A stretch of 64,000 nt of DNA from Clytia hemisphaerica (GCA_902728285.1 CACVBU010001038.1:1015180-1079179), one strand, 5' to 3'; shown: positions 1 through 11,917, counted from the stretch's first letter. The notes: generated by a model not told the origin, from the letters alone. Numbers and translations are program-made.

Positions 1-208
1 TTAAACATTATTTCCTTGACCTCCAAAAATATTGGTTCTTCTTACAAGAAAAGTGTTATATAATGTATATGCTGTGTGTATGAAATATATAAATAACTAA
101 CAACTCGAACAGATACGGGAAGAAGGACTTCATCGGAAGGAGTAAGGAAAACTAAATGACGCTCGGAATCAGAATACTGAGATATGTCGTACATTTTTCA
201 CATTGTAG
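1..208 (+). other. intron upstream of the first visible alpha2/delta exon
   Basis: No coding similarity is visible here. The stretch ends in a usable acceptor (TTTTCACATTGTAG, AG at 207-208), so I read it as the end of an intron. Exons for the N-terminal part of the protein, including the first VWA metal-site segment, must lie to the left of the window. Confidence 0.6.
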
Positions 209-3200
209 GTCCTTCAATCAATCGTACATCTGCTGGTTGCAACAAAGCCATCATGTTCGTTACTGACGGGATAGAAGGAACTTACGCCGGACAAGAATCA
301 TTCGAGAAAAACAACCCAAATAAAGATGTACGGGTATTCTCATACCTTGTCGGCCGAATCAAAAACCCGAACGAGAAAGCACTGAAAAAGATGTCGTGTG
401 AAAATAATGGTTTTTTCTATAAAATCGAAACATTAGGAAATATATGGGATACCGTTCTGGATTATATTCGGGTTATGAGTCGCCCGTTAATCCCGAATTT
501 AAAAGACAGTGGTCGGAAAGAACTCAAGCCAACATATACACCAGCATACCTGGATAGTGCTGGTTTTGGCATGGTTATGACAATCTCTTTAAGCGTTTTC
601 AAGAAAATAAGTTATATTCATAATGAAGACCCAAATGACGTCAGATATTTGTATGAAGGTTTCTTAGGTGTAGCTGGTACAGACATATCTTTGAAGAATT
701 TGAAGGACCAAGTTGATCAATCCAAACTTGGTGTTTTTAGTCGTGGTTTTGTTATCAATAACAATGGTTTTGTTTTGATTCATCCGAAATTCCGTGACCA
801 GTCTGGCTATCTTCCTGTTCCCCCAAATGTCCTTATCGATGAGTTAGAATCAGCTCAGGATCAAGAAGATACGAGTGCACTAAAGAAGCAAATGTTGAAA
901 TTAACGGCTGATGACCTTGAAGGTGGTCCTGTCGAATTCATTACCCGGTCAACTTATGATGATGGTCGAAAAGTGTATTCAGGCAAAACAAAATATTGGT
1001 ATAAATTGCTTCCTGATGCTGATTTGGTTTCCGCCCTTGCATTGGATGAGATTGATAATACTTACTTAGCTGTTGATGAATCGACACTCGAATTAAAGGC
1101 GATCAAGGAAAAAGGTATCAAACATTTTAATCCATATCTGAGAGTGTGAGAACTCAATCTTGAAACTATAAATTTTTTGAGGCCATAATACCATCTGCTA
1201 ACTTCTGTTACAATTTGACATTAAAACTTTTTTCACATGCACGTAAAATCTTCCTTAAGACCTTACGGAGAATCGTTCGTAAGACTGTCTTTTGGGAAAT
1301 TCCCCGATATTACGTAGAGTTTTTATTGATAAAGAGGGTCTTACTTGACTTTTCCTTCCGTTCAAAACAATACGTAAGCTTGGGTAAATTTCCTATTCCT
1401 GAAGGTGTTAAGTAAAATAATAAAAGGTGATAAAAGGAAGAGATGCGGTAAATTCTCGCTCATTCCGATTTCTATCATTCTAATATTTCTATAATTCGAA
1501 CTTGTTTCAAGTCAAGAAGAAGCTCTCTTAAAAAACTTTCTATAGTTCGAATCTCTCTGTTATTCGAACTGACACGATTCCCGCGTTTGAGTTTGACTTA
1601 ACGAAATTCAACAGAATACAAATTGCTTTTAATACCAAATTCTTTCTTTTCTACAGGAATCGAAGCCTTAAAGCCACCAGTCGATGACTTTGACTATGAT
1701 TATTGGAATTTGACAAAAACCAACACGTCATTTGTTACAATTGCACCATGGAATTATTGCAACTTACCCGAATCATTACATAATAAACCACTTGGTATGA
1801 AATTCTACCCAACGGTTGGCGAGATCTACACATTCATGAGTAAAAATCCAACTGATTATGAAAAGCATTGTAAAGATAAAGAGTTGGTAACTCGGCTTTT
1901 AGCAATGGCTGGTGTAACGAGTGAAACTGTGGATAAAATTTGGAGTCAATTCCAGTTTGATGAAGACCCTGATATGATTCAAGGAGCTTTCTTTGCAACC
2001 TCCAGTGGATATCAAAAATATTTGTCTTACCATAATCACACAGATCCTTCACCGCCCTTCAATCGTGATATTTTACGGACCAAAGTATTTGAGACTCCAA
2101 TCACAAACCCGGATATTAATCTCTTTTTATCATCGTCAGCGCGTGACAAGACTGTAGGACCAGTAAAGATCTCAATCATGCATCCTTTTTGGAAGCAAAA
2201 GAACATTGCAGCAGGTAATATTCTTTTTTTGATTCTTTTTCTTCCACCAAAGATCAAAACGCACAGCTGGCACACAACATTGTACCAACGTCAATCCAAC
2301 GTTCATAAGACATCCAGACGAGCCTGGATGAGCGTTGACTTAACGTTACGTTGGCATGATACCTCCTCTCACAGACCCGGTGGAAAGAGTTGCTAAAATT
2401 CCGTCCACAGTGAAAAATTATACTCTAATTTTTGTCCCCTCTTAGAATAATCAAATAAACAAATCCCCACTGCAAAATATTTTGCGATTTTTTCATCCCC
2501 TTTGAATTTTCTAACCTAAAAACAATGGCTGTAAAAAGTCTACCGGGTCTGTAAGGGGGTGTAAAATGTATCGCCAATAGAAGATAAATTTAGAAATTTG
2601 TTTTCATGGTAGAAAGGAAGGAAGAAAATTTGGCACAGACCTTCAAACATAGGAAGCGGAGTTTGTAGTCGACTTTGTAGAGACTTTATTCCTAAAAATA
2701 AAACATTTCTATGATTTTAAAATTTTTTGCAATTTTTTTATTTTAGTAACCGGTATTGAAATCAACAGTCAACTCATTTACAATTACTTAATGGAATCGG
2801 CAGAAATAAAAATGACTGAATTCAGTACATTAGCTATCTGTAAAGATACTGAGAACGCTTTTTGTGGTGTCATTGACGAACATGGATACATCATCACTAG
2901 CAACCAAGGAGAGGCTTACACAGGACAATTTATCGGGGAACGCTTAGGAGAAATAGTCGATGCTCTACCGTTCTTTACCAAAATTGAGCTTGAAGATGCA
3001 CAAGCAGAGTGTCCGCTATCAGACGAAGTTTCCGCCGCAAATATTTTGCTGACGCCTGCAAAATTAATTTTCGGTTTTATTACCGGGCTTTGTAAAACAT
3101 GTTATTGGTTGGTTATTCAATTTGGTATTGTTTTGATTTCATTGTTTGAGCATGCGCAAAGAGTTTATGCGGAAGTACCAAAAACAATACGGGTAAGTTG

Positions 3201-3591
3201 TACCAAAACAATGCCGTTTTACCAATTCGATATGAGTAAAATCCAGAATGGAAAAATATTCCAGGAAACGTATAAATGTGAAGATTGTTCGGATAAAACA
3301 AAGGACTTTAAATTAATTCGAATCAATGATACTAATACAATGCTATTGATGGCTGAAGCAGACTCTAATTGTTGTTATAAGAAGCGAGTTAGTATGAATC
3401 ACGTTAAAAAAGACTCGACCATTGATTGGTGTAATCCGCCCGAGCAACCGTACAGGCGGTCGCCCGCTGTTTGTTTGAACGATACGACTTCAAAACCGGA
3501 GAATGCTAAATGTGGCTCTGGATTTGTTGAAAAACCATCAATTTTGGTTTTAACGATAGCTTTTATGTTAGTGTGTTTCGTTTTTGGATAA
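209..3591 (+). CDS. CACNA2D: voltage-gated calcium channel alpha2/delta subunit, 3' part (three exons)
   Basis: This is the auxiliary, extracellular, membrane-anchored subunit of high-voltage-activated calcium channels. The family raises channel surface density and current. Exons are 209-1114, 1657-2214 and 2747-3591; phases join as 1-then-2, giving about 768 residues. Seen: the end of the VWA domain (fragment residues 1-90, MIDAS-type FVTDG at 16-20, then VFSYLVGR and MSRPL); a first Cache-like domain (about 110-300, with YLDSAGFG, GVAGTDIS and NNGFVLIHP); the segment with APWNYC and GAFFATSSGY; a second Cache-like block (NAFCGVIDEHGYIITS, about 522-538); CEDCS near 666; and a hydrophobic C-terminus (754-768) after KCGSG. 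That end matches a GPI-anchor signal, as known for this family, although a short membrane segment is possible. The first donor is placed at 1115 because only it restores frame into exon 1657. The 5' exons are outside the window. Confidence 0.93.
1480..1600. repeat. pogo/Tigger-like MITE relic in alpha2/delta intron
   Basis: The intron between exons at 1114 and 1657 holds repeated TTCGAATCTCTCTGT/ATTCGAAC-type words also found in the better-preserved TA-flanked elements at 28741-28906 and 43330-43503. The ends are too decayed to define a target duplication. Confidence 0.4.
2264..2356. mobile_element. degenerate copy of the 98-bp palindromic MITE
   Basis: It begins CAGCTGGCACACAACATTG and has inner AACGTT words mirrored on the right (GCGTTGACTTAACGTTACGT). 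It matches the family defined by clean 98-bp copies at 38010 and 54293, but the right end is eroded. It lies in the second visible alpha2/delta intron, next to another MITE. Confidence 0.65.
2361..2563. mobile_element. MITE, 'CTCACAGACCCGGTGGAAA' family
   Basis: Inverted ends read CTCCTCTCACAGACCCGGTG on the left and ACCGGGTCTGTAAGGGGGTG on the right. Related copies lie at 6890, 18016, 44788 and 58038. It fills most of the remaining part of the intron that ends at 2746, and starts five bases after the previous MITE. Confidence 0.75.
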
Positions 3592-4938
3592 ACCAAAGTT
3601 AAGCATCCATGTGCATAGTTATTGAGAAAAATATGGAATATTTTTATAAATGTGGAATTTCGCTGACTTCTGGCTTAGTCAGTAGTAACTCAATCACTGC
3701 AAACGTTTTTGTTGAGAAAATGGCTTTAATTATAAGGAACTTTTGAAATAATGATGAAGTATCTTAAAATTTGCGGAAAAATTTGCGTTATAAATGATAT
3801 ATTACATTTCCGTAAAAAATGTTTCCGTACGTTTCTAAAAGATGGCAAAATAATCTGAGTAAAATAACAGAGTTGTGGAGTTACACATTTCAAAGCTTGG
3901 GCAAAAACACATCCATCGCATATCAAGAGGATTTTCTTGGTTATTTTTGAGTTATTTTACCTTAAAAGACACTAGTTTCTAGCAATGAGGAATGAAATTT
4001 TGGGCAACTACAATTATAATTTCCTTAAAGCAATATCCAAAAATTTTCAAATTTACAATATAAGAATGTACTCTATAAGAATAATCAAAATGAAATCAGA
4101 TATATTTCAAATTTAGGTCCAATTTGGATCCTTATCTAAGTAAGAATACCTGAAGAATATTTAAGGATAATTTTTCCCAAAAGAGTTAAAAATTTCAATA
4201 ATGAAATGGAGAAAGATCATTCTTATGAAAAAGCGTGTATGTGCAAAATGGAATAACTATAGCGAAGGTGCCTCATTGCATGAAACAAAGGAAAAATATC
4301 AACCTATTTGGACGTCCAAATAACGTCGTTTCTACGTTACATTAAATTTCTAAAAAGAAGGATAATTTAAAAACAATGTTGATCCCTTGAATGTGCTTTA
4401 AACAAATTACGGCTTATATTAATAGAAATAGTGTGATAAACCTGTAGTATTTAAGTTTTACCAAAGAAATAAGAACGAGGACAATTTTACTCTCAGAAGT
4501 GCGACAAAAGAGCAGCTGAGCCTCATCAAAAATTTACTGGTTCTTATAAAAAAGGGTGTATAATACAAGGGCTTGCAAATGTCTGGTTTTCCTGTATAAT
4601 TACGCACTGCTGAGAAATCTTCATTCATACAATAGAGCTTTATATATTTTTGTTTACATACTTACTATATAATTATTTTATATTATTGTATTTAATTTTT
4701 TTTTTTTTGAAGCTATAAAAATTGATATTTACCCTAAGAGGTAGTTTCGATCCCAAGAATAGACCATTTTAACTTCTTCTAGGTGTGACAAAAAGCTTAC
4801 CTAACTAAAAATTAACAACACCAAATTTTAACCCAGTACAGAGTTTTGAGTGAGGCCCGGGTAAAATGAAATTATATTCTTTATCCGGTCGAAATTCGGA
4901 GATTGATTGTTTCTGCCCCGATCAATACAGCAATGGTA
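3592..4938. other. alpha2/delta 3' UTR and AT-rich intergenic DNA
   Basis: After the TAA at 3589-3591 I see no canonical AATAAA close by, so the mRNA end is undefined. Around 4475-4575 there is a lone right end resembling the ACACGTTTTTTTATAAGAAC family (TTCTTATAAAAAAGGGTGTA). No coding region is supported. Confidence 0.5.
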
Positions 4939-5190
4939 TTACGCGTTTTTTTGTAAGAGCATCCAAAACTTTTGAAGCCCTTAGATGTTCTTAACTTTTT
5001 GGATTTCAAGCCTAAAAATGTTCTAATAATATTCTTATTTTCAGCATTTTTGAGTATTTTTGTCCATTTTTCCAAGAAAGCAGGTGTTTTAGAGCCTGCA
5101 AAGCCTTAAATTATTCTAAACTTGTTCTTAAGATATTAGTCACCGAAGCCTTATGTTCTTATATAGTTTGTTCTTATCAAAAAAACGTAT
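4939..5190. mobile_element. MITE, 'ACACG-T(n)-ATAAGAAC' family
   Basis: The left end is ACGCGTTTTTTTGTAAGAGC and the right end GTTCTTATCAAAAAAACGTA, in inverted orientation. The body carries the family's repeated ATGTTCTTA words and the line AAGCCTAAAAATGTTCT. Full-length relatives are at 56821-57081 and 50351-50717. Confidence 0.8.
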
Positions 5191-6378
5191 CAAGCTCAAC
5201 TTGTTGGAAGTGCTTAGTGAACTCTACCCATGAATTTATTATCCTTTGTTTCTTAAAATCATGTACTGTATTCCTAAGTTTTCAAAAATATTCTGTAAAA
5301 TGTTCTGAGATTTGCCGTTATGGTTGTATATGTCATAATTTTCATCATTCACTAAATCAAGCAAGACTTTATGCAAGTGTGGCTTAACCCTATTAGCCCC
5401 AGGGGGGTAGAATGTCTACCACGCTGGTGTTCTTCTGTGTATATCTCAGAGAAAAACTTTTGAAAAACGATTTGAAATTTTCTGACTTTTAATAAAATTT
5501 TATTAAGAGTATTTGTGTAAATTTTTAGGGTCATAGATTGTCTAGAACAGGCTTTATGACTTTATTGTGAAACATGACATAAAACCCAGCTAAAATCGCT
5601 TAAAACTCAAAATTTTGAAATGCTGATACAACAATAATTGTATTCTTTTTGTATTCGAACTGGTTTTGACCCATTTCTCCATCCTTAAACTAACATATTT
5701 GTACCCACTTAATTGTACTCAATAAATGAAAAGGCAAAATAAGATTCCAATTCACGTTACCAAAGTAACTTCGTTTATAAATTATCTAATAAATTCCCCC
5801 TTCTTTTAAACGCCCCTCTTGAATAAACACCCCTCCTTAATTTAATTAACGCCCATGGCGTTTATTCGAAGTAACACGGTATCTGAAATCAGGAAACTTC
5901 AAAGTACCTTATGTACCAAAAAAGAAGCTTGTAGCACTAAGGAATAAAAAGTTCATTTTTTTCTACTTCCTCTTTCATCTTCATTTTCAAAAATCAAAGT
6001 ACTCTGAATTGTCTTTTCAACGGTATAAAATATGTTATTTATATTTTAGGCATCCGTTGAAAGAAAAATGGTAAGCAAAACAAATAAGAGCACACTTAAA
6101 ACGAATTGACTTAAATAAATTCATACCCTTTGAATGAGAGCTTCTACTATCAGCAAGTTACGCTGGGTTCACCGAAGCCAAATGAAAATTCCAGAACCCA
6201 GATGCAATTATTTGTTATGTAACATAGCATTAGCCTGTTATTAAAGTTACTTTTTAATCTCTCTGCTTGATAAGAGGTCATCCCACCAGATAGCAAAAAA
6301 AAATAAATGTTCCGCGTTTTAAGTCTAGATCAACTGATGTATTTACAGACTTGACTTATCACTGTGAATGATTCTGTT
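5191..6378. other. intergenic, no gene seen
   Basis: AT-rich sequence with stop codons in all frames. A short segment near 5395-5410 (CCCCAGGGGGGTAG) and another near 5810-5870 look like decayed repeat pieces, but I cannot assign them. Confidence 0.4.
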
Positions 6379-6530
6379 ACACACTTTCTTCATAAGAACA
6401 CGAGGCTTACAAAATGGTGAAATTAAGTTTATGTTTTGAAGAAAATTTTATTTTAGGCTTAAAAATCAAAGAGTTAAGAACATTGGAAGGCTTCAAAAAA
6501 TTTGGATGTTCTTATATAAAAAAACATGTA
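6379..6530. mobile_element. short copy of the 'ACACG-T(n)-ATAAGAAC' MITE family
   Basis: The left end is ACACTTTCTTCATAAGAACA and the right end GTTCTTATATAAAAAAACAT. The middle shares TTTAGGCTTAAAAATCAAAG-like and TTAAGAACATT words with the other copies. It is shorter than the roughly 260-bp copies, so it has an internal deletion. Confidence 0.7.
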
Positions 6531-6889
6531 TTGTCACTCAACTAGCAAATAACGTCAAAGTAACATTTTTAAAACGTCCATAACGTCAGGTATGTCATCT
6601 GAATGTGGATACAACGTCTTGTGTCGATGCCTGGGCTGTAGAATTGATTGTTAGATATGGTATTGGAATATTTTTCTTTGAGTTACTCTTTTCATCTTTT
6701 AGTTTGGTTTGAATTTTTGTTGGATTTGAGAAGTTTTGAGGTGGAGGAATTTTATTTGAAATCTATGGAAGGGACATCTTTTTGGAATGGGGAGAAAGAT
6801 TCTCATGCTATTTTCGATTAGATTGTTAAAATAATGAGGTGTTTTTATCCCGCTTATATAGATCCGTCGGACGCGATAACTTTAGTTAA
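6531..6889. other. intergenic with a possible relic of the 98-bp palindrome
   Basis: The segment 6541-6605 has ACTAGC, AACGTCAAAGTAAC and AACGTCCATAACGTC words that look like a decayed 98-bp palindromic MITE. Nothing else is recognised. Confidence 0.3.
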
Positions 6890-7178
6890 ACCCCTTCTCA
6901 CATATCCAGTATAGGAAATCTTACAGCTAGTGGAGATTAAAACAACGAACTGGAACTCACTATTAGAAAATTTACACTTATCCTGTATCTTATAGCTCGA
7001 GACTTTGAATCCCGTTGTTTTCAACTCAGAAAATTCAGTGAGGATGGAAAAATAGCAAAGATTGTGCAGTGTTGATTTGCTTAATTGATTTGATTATTTT
7101 CAGCGGGGGTAAAAATTGAAGTATGGCAAATTTTCCAGAATAAGGGGTTCCATCGGGTCTGTGTGAAGATGGTGCTTA
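6890..7178. mobile_element. MITE, 'CTCACAGACCCGGTGGAAA' family
   Basis: The left end is CCCCTTCTCACATATCCAGT and the right end CATCGGGTCTGTGTGAAG. Inside are CAGCTAGTGGAG, TTTTCAGCGGGGGTAAAAA and AAATTTTCCAGAAT, matching the internal order of the 44788 copy. Confidence 0.7.
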
Positions 7179-7563
7179 GGTCAAAGTTTAGCCTTCTAAA
7201 TCTCTAGAACATTCTCTTATAGGTTTTAAAAACAATGATTTGCACTTTCTAGGTCACTGCTCAGTAAACAGTAAGGTTATATAAGTTTCAATTTTCCAAA
7301 TAATTACGCACGCACAGTTAATGCTGCGTTAATTTCTATTCATTTTATGCTGTCCCACAGTCATTTTGCTTGTTTAAGTAAGACTCAAGACAGCCTCATT
7401 TTAATTCAAATCAATAAAAACTAGTTGGAAAGCTCTTCCAACTGTTTTACATGCTGTAGGAATTAAAAATTAAACTTTATTCTTTTTAATTGAATGCCAG
7501 CCTCTAAGTTTTTCTGTACAGGAAGTTTATGACTTTGGTAAGTTTTGGCAGAGCAATTCGTTA

Positions 7564-7787
7564 CCCAGCTGGCACACAACGTCGCTTCAACCTTCATCTA
7601 ACGTTATATGGACATTTTGAACATGAAATCAGGGCCGGTGAATCAATTTTGAAAGTGGAGGGGCCAAATAGTAAGTGTCTAAGGAGGCGCCACCATGATT
7701 GGCGCCGACGGGCCTTTCTTAGCCCCCCCCCCCCAGTTTCGCCGGCCCTGGAAATGAACGTTGAAAGAACATTGTGTGTCAGCTGGG
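7564..7787. mobile_element. 98-bp palindromic MITE split by a second element
   Basis: Left arm 7564-7629 starts CCCAGCTGGCACACAACGTC. Right arm 7751-7787 ends ACATTGTGTGTCAGCTGGG. Removing 7630-7750 and one copy of the duplicated GAAAT gives a unit close to the 98 bp of intact family members. Confidence 0.85.
7630..7750. mobile_element. nested hAT-like MITE, CAGGGCCGG ends
   Basis: It starts CAGGGCCGGTGAATC and ends TTTCGCCGGCCCTG, an inverted pair. It is flanked by GAAAT at 7625-7629 and 7751-7755. Its middle has a poly-C run and a GGCGCC palindrome. A similar short element is at 28456-28528. The CAGGG-type ends suggest hAT, but a 5-bp duplication is shorter than the 8 bp usual for hAT, so the class is uncertain. 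Confidence 0.7.
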
Positions 7788-8671
7788 TGAGCTGGTCAAT
7801 GATTGTGGGATAAGAATCAGGCTATAATGGTTGGCAGTTGTTCGATCCTAGGGTTAAAAATAAACCCATTTACACTCGGCTTTCAAAGAAGATTTTACTT
7901 TCTGTCTAAATTCCTATATGGGGACCGAATTTTGAATGATGGACTTATTGATGAGTGAGAACAAAAAGACCATTTATATTACAGGAATGCTCGGACCAAA
8001 GATAATACATCAAAGATAAATTGTTGAAATAAATACATAGGGGAATAATCTCGTCTCCTGGGGCGGGTGGATCCAACTAAATAGTGGGGTGGTGGGGACA
8101 ATTTTGACCATTCTAAGTCTTAGGACGTTCTATTTACATCTGCATCTGTAGATTTTGAAATAATTCGTATTCAATTAGCAGGGAGGGGTCACAATAGCAG
8201 AATGAGAGGATTTCACTAAATTTAAAGAATAGTCGATCGGGGGGACAAAAATCCTAGGAAAACTCTACAGTGACCTACATCTCAGATTTGTCGACTGAAT
8301 TCAAACCCAATTAATGCTGTAAATGCCTGAATGTTGTGTTTATTTTTAAATTAATCCCAATTTTGTTTTACTGACATAATGCAACGGTAGTTTTGCACCA
8401 TACTTTGATAATTCTTATCATCTCCAAATTAAACCGTTGTCACCTATACGTTAAAATAGCTATACTCAATTTCATTAAACTAATTGCAGAGGTCGCCTAC
8501 TAATCTCAAAAAAGTATGCCTTAATCATGTGACGTCACAGTTTGTAAATTTCCTTATCTTATATTGATTCAGTTAAGGGGATAGAGGGGATAGTATTTAA
8601 CAGAACACATGCTTTGCGTATTTCGAAATGTGATGATAGAAATAGTGCTCGCAAAGAAGGATTTGACTATA
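7788..8671. other. intergenic, no gene seen
   Basis: Contains scattered G-runs (near 8050-8100 and 8230) and no reading frame of interest. A weak tRNA-like box A/B pair at 7785-7850 was considered and rejected. Confidence 0.4.
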
Positions 8672-8787
8672 CTCAACCTCGTTCCCTGTGTATTATCAGG
8701 TTTTTTATTGCTTACTGATGGTGCTAGAAATTCTCTGGCGTCTATCAGTAATGTAAATAAAGCCTGGAATACACGGGAACGAGGTTA
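8672..8787. mobile_element. 116-bp palindromic MITE with 7-bp target duplication
   Basis: The arms are CAACCTCGTTCCCTGTGTAT and ATACACGGGAACGAGGTT. GACTATA stands on both sides (8665-8671 and 8788-8794). No other copy was found in the window, so the family is represented once here. Confidence 0.8.
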
Positions 8788-9376
8788 GACTATATTAACA
8801 ATTAATTCATACATGATGAGGCAAACTTGAGATGGTAAGATTGTTTGGTGGATTGTTTGGTGAAGTGTTTGATCTCTTCTAATTGCAGATACAATCATGG
8901 TCGTAATATTTGAGAAAAAAAGAGAAATTCCTACGAAATCTTATAACCACAAACGATTTGGAAGCGCTCTAAATCAGGTTGGAAGGGTAGAGTTTTAACT
9001 CTGAGTTTTAACGCTAGACTAAAAACTTAGGACCTTAGAATCTAAGGATCCAAAAGTTGAAGAATGCTCCAATAGGGCTCAGAATATAGCCTGGAAGTCT
9101 ATAAACCCCTTCCGAATTGAAATACTCGAATGAATTTATCAATTAGCCCAAAAGCGACTTTCTCGCCCGAACTCCAAATTTCGAAAAACGAGGAAATAAG
9201 TTAAATTCCCAATAGATGACCATGATTGTACTTTCCGCTTTTATTATATGCCTAGTACTAAAATTTCTTGATCTTTATAAAAATTAACCTAACTATAAAA
9301 GGTATGTGTGATCGGGCTGTTTACTTAGTCGACTTGTCGGCTATCGATTATCCTATCGAATCTGGCACCAGAAGCT
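8788..9376. other. intergenic, no gene seen
   Basis: No coding signal and no repeat that I can define. GGATTGTTTGGTG-type words at 8850-8870 form a short direct repeat. Confidence 0.35.
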
Positions 9377-9522
9377 ATTCATGATATGCGCCATTGCAAC
9401 GTCTTCTGACATTGCATCACGGACCCAATAGCTGATTGGTTGTAAGTGACGTAATATCAATCAATATGTCACTTTCAACCAATCAACTGTTGGGTCCGTG
9501 GAAGACATTGCATATCATGAAT
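9377..9522. mobile_element. foldback MITE, 'ATTCATGATATGCACCATT' family
   Basis: Inverted arms start ATTCATGATATGCGCCATTG and end CATTGCATATCATGAAT. Near the centre are mirrored GATTGGTTG and CAACCAATC (CCAAT boxes) and GTGACGT half-sites. A second full copy is at 34112-34266 and a half copy at 60451-60527. Confidence 0.85.
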
Positions 9523-11659
9523 ATGATGCTATGGATGTCAGGATTACGTTGTTACGACGTTGAATCAAACTTTGGATGATGATGCACTTTGGGAACTGTT
9601 ATACTTCCTAGAATTCTTTAAAGAATTTACAAGATCAAAAGGAGCTAAGCCAGAATATCTTTTATATCTGGTTAAGGATTAGCGAGGTAGAGTTTTCCGT
9701 TCTTTTTTTAAACGAAGCCCAAACAACGGTGGGACACTTTTTGTCAGATACTGTTTAGATATAATTCATTTACCAATTCTCATTGACATCAAGGATCCCA
9801 ATTACTGGCACACAAGACGTTTGAAACACAAAACAATTCTACTTTTAAAATAAGGTATCGGTAAAATCTAAAGTACTAAAGCCTGCTGGAAGCCCAAAGT
9901 TAATCTTCAATGACGTGCCGTCTTTCTTAGGGTGTTTTTTTTCCATTTTATCATACAGTAATATCATTTGTCATAACTTAAACATATTTTGCACTATAGG
10001 TGTTCGTTTGAGTTTACCGCGCGACAAGCATTTAGTATATATAGCTAATGATCTCAGATGTATATGTATTGGTTAGTCGCACATTTGTGTTGAATCATTT
10101 TGGCTATGATTAAAATCACACATATAGATTGGGTTTCCTGTTTAAACTTAACTTAAACTCTACCTATTACTTAAAATGCTAGATTGGTATTTATACAGGA
10201 TCTAAAATACTAAGTCTGGTTGCAGTAGTTGGGCAGCAGTTATATTACATCATATATGCGTGGTGTTTCATTATGAATCTGGAAGGTGGTAAGTTTTGTT
10301 TGCGAGACATTTATTCTAGATAGTAAGGAGTATAGCATTAAATCTAAAACCAAAGGCTATAGAATAAGGAACCTTAAATCTTCCCCAGAAATTCGGAGGA
10401 AGCAAAAGGTTTTATTTAGCCTTAAGGTTTACGCGGACTGAACCTAGCACTTTCTTACATTTTTCAAATTCTGGCAGTGAATTTTACTTCCAATATACCG
10501 ATTGTATGAATAAAAACTTGGAGAACCACGCAACTAACAAGAGTCTTCGAATCCTACGTAGGAAATTCGACTCTAGCCTTCGGTTATATATTATTGGAGT
10601 ATCTATCATAGTACAAAAATTATTTTACGTTATATATTATTGGAGTATCTATAGTATAATTTTATGTTGCGAATCTTTAGGTTATATCACTTTATCTTTT
10701 CCAATGTTTTAGGCTTAAAATCGAAAACTTTTCTGTAACTATTTTGACATCTTTTTGACATAAAATAAAGACGTGTCATATATAATTTTCCATACGGGTT
10801 AAAGTTAAACTAACATGGCCTGATAGCATCCTTGTCTAAGTGCACCAGTGGAAAACTTTGTCCAGGTTTGCTCCGAGCAAATTTCCTACTCCGAGGGAGG
10901 ATACCTAGGCAAATAAAGGTACTGGGTATGTGTAAGGTTAGGGTAAGGGTCTCTCTAAAGTTTTATAAAAACAACAAAAACTCAAAATGAGTCTCTCGAG
11001 AAGTGCTACCTTTAGAGTACCACTTTTCAAAAAACTTCGATCAAAAATATCGAATATTGCTTCGTTCTAGAGTATATAAAGGTAAGTGATAGGGGGTTAG
11101 TTTAATTGCAACAAACCTGCTTTATTTTTTAATATTAGGACAAATGTCAGCTCAGCAAAAAGTAGAATAGTAAGGATATACATAGCTCTGATTCGTTTAT
11201 GGACCACATGGATCGAGTGCGTATTTTTACTAGTTTGAGAGTTAACGAGGGCCAATGAAACTAAACGATGACGTTAGGTTTGGAAGGTCAAATGATGAAA
11301 TAAAAATACTATGACTACCATTTTGAATGATTTATTATACTATGGCCCTGTCATATGGCATTTCCTAGATATGTCACAAAGTATCAATAATATCACAGTT
11401 ATTCAGGGTACTAGGTAATATAAAATTGCATGTAGCCTGGTGTGCTGATGCCATCATGTTCTGTCATGTTAAAGTGATTTTCATGCTATGGTCCTTTCAA
11501 ATAGATTGGCTTAAACTCAGTGCAAAAGTAAATGGAGAAAAGGGTACAGTGAGGTTGGATGGGGTAAGTTACTATTTTTAATCTTTTTTATAATACGATT
11601 CAAAGGTATATGTGGTATGTAAAATGGACAAATCATTACTTATAGGTAAATATATTCTA
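9523..11659. other. intergenic, no gene seen
   Basis: About 2.1 kb without a supported gene. At 10587-10650 the 20-mer TATATATTATTGGAGTATCT occurs twice with a period of 41 bp. TGGCACACAAGACGTTTG at 9804 resembles a fragment of the 98-bp palindromic MITE. Confidence 0.4.
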
Positions 11660-11917
11660 AATAAGTTTTGAGTCTATCGATCCAGTAATATTTATATTGG
11701 AAGTTTATCGTGGCTTGGATCACGAGATTTGCGTTATGCTACGTTTCGAGAGATTCTTCTCCCATCATCGGCAATGTGGATGATGTTTTCTCCTCTATTT
11801 GTACTAATAGACCTTCTGATTACCCATAATTATCAAGTGTAATTTCCTAACATGGTTGTACAGAAAACATCCTCCACATTGCCCGATGATGGACGAAGAA
11901 TCTCTAGAAACGTAGCC
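11660..11917. repeat. inverted-repeat element, 'GCTACGTTTCGAGAGATTCT' family
   Basis: The arm 11738-11795 starts GCTACGTTTCGAGAGATTCT and runs through CATCATCGGCAATGTGGATG. It is mirrored at 11863-11917 (CACATTGCCCGATGATGGAC to ACGTAGC). The left flank from 11660 is shared with a one-armed copy at 21806-21935, so the full element is longer than the palindrome. Confidence 0.7.

Noticed and set aside
1215-1415. 66-codon open frame after the alpha2/delta exon
   Set aside because: It starts at TTG, lies between a good donor and the next exon, and has no similarity to this part of the protein family. Treated as intron.
7779-7850. tRNA- or SINE-like box A (TGGGTGAGCTGG) and box B (TGTTCGATCCT)
   Set aside because: Box spacing is plausible, but the T stem and acceptor stem do not pair, and box A lies inside the end of a DNA MITE. 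No SINE tail or second copy.
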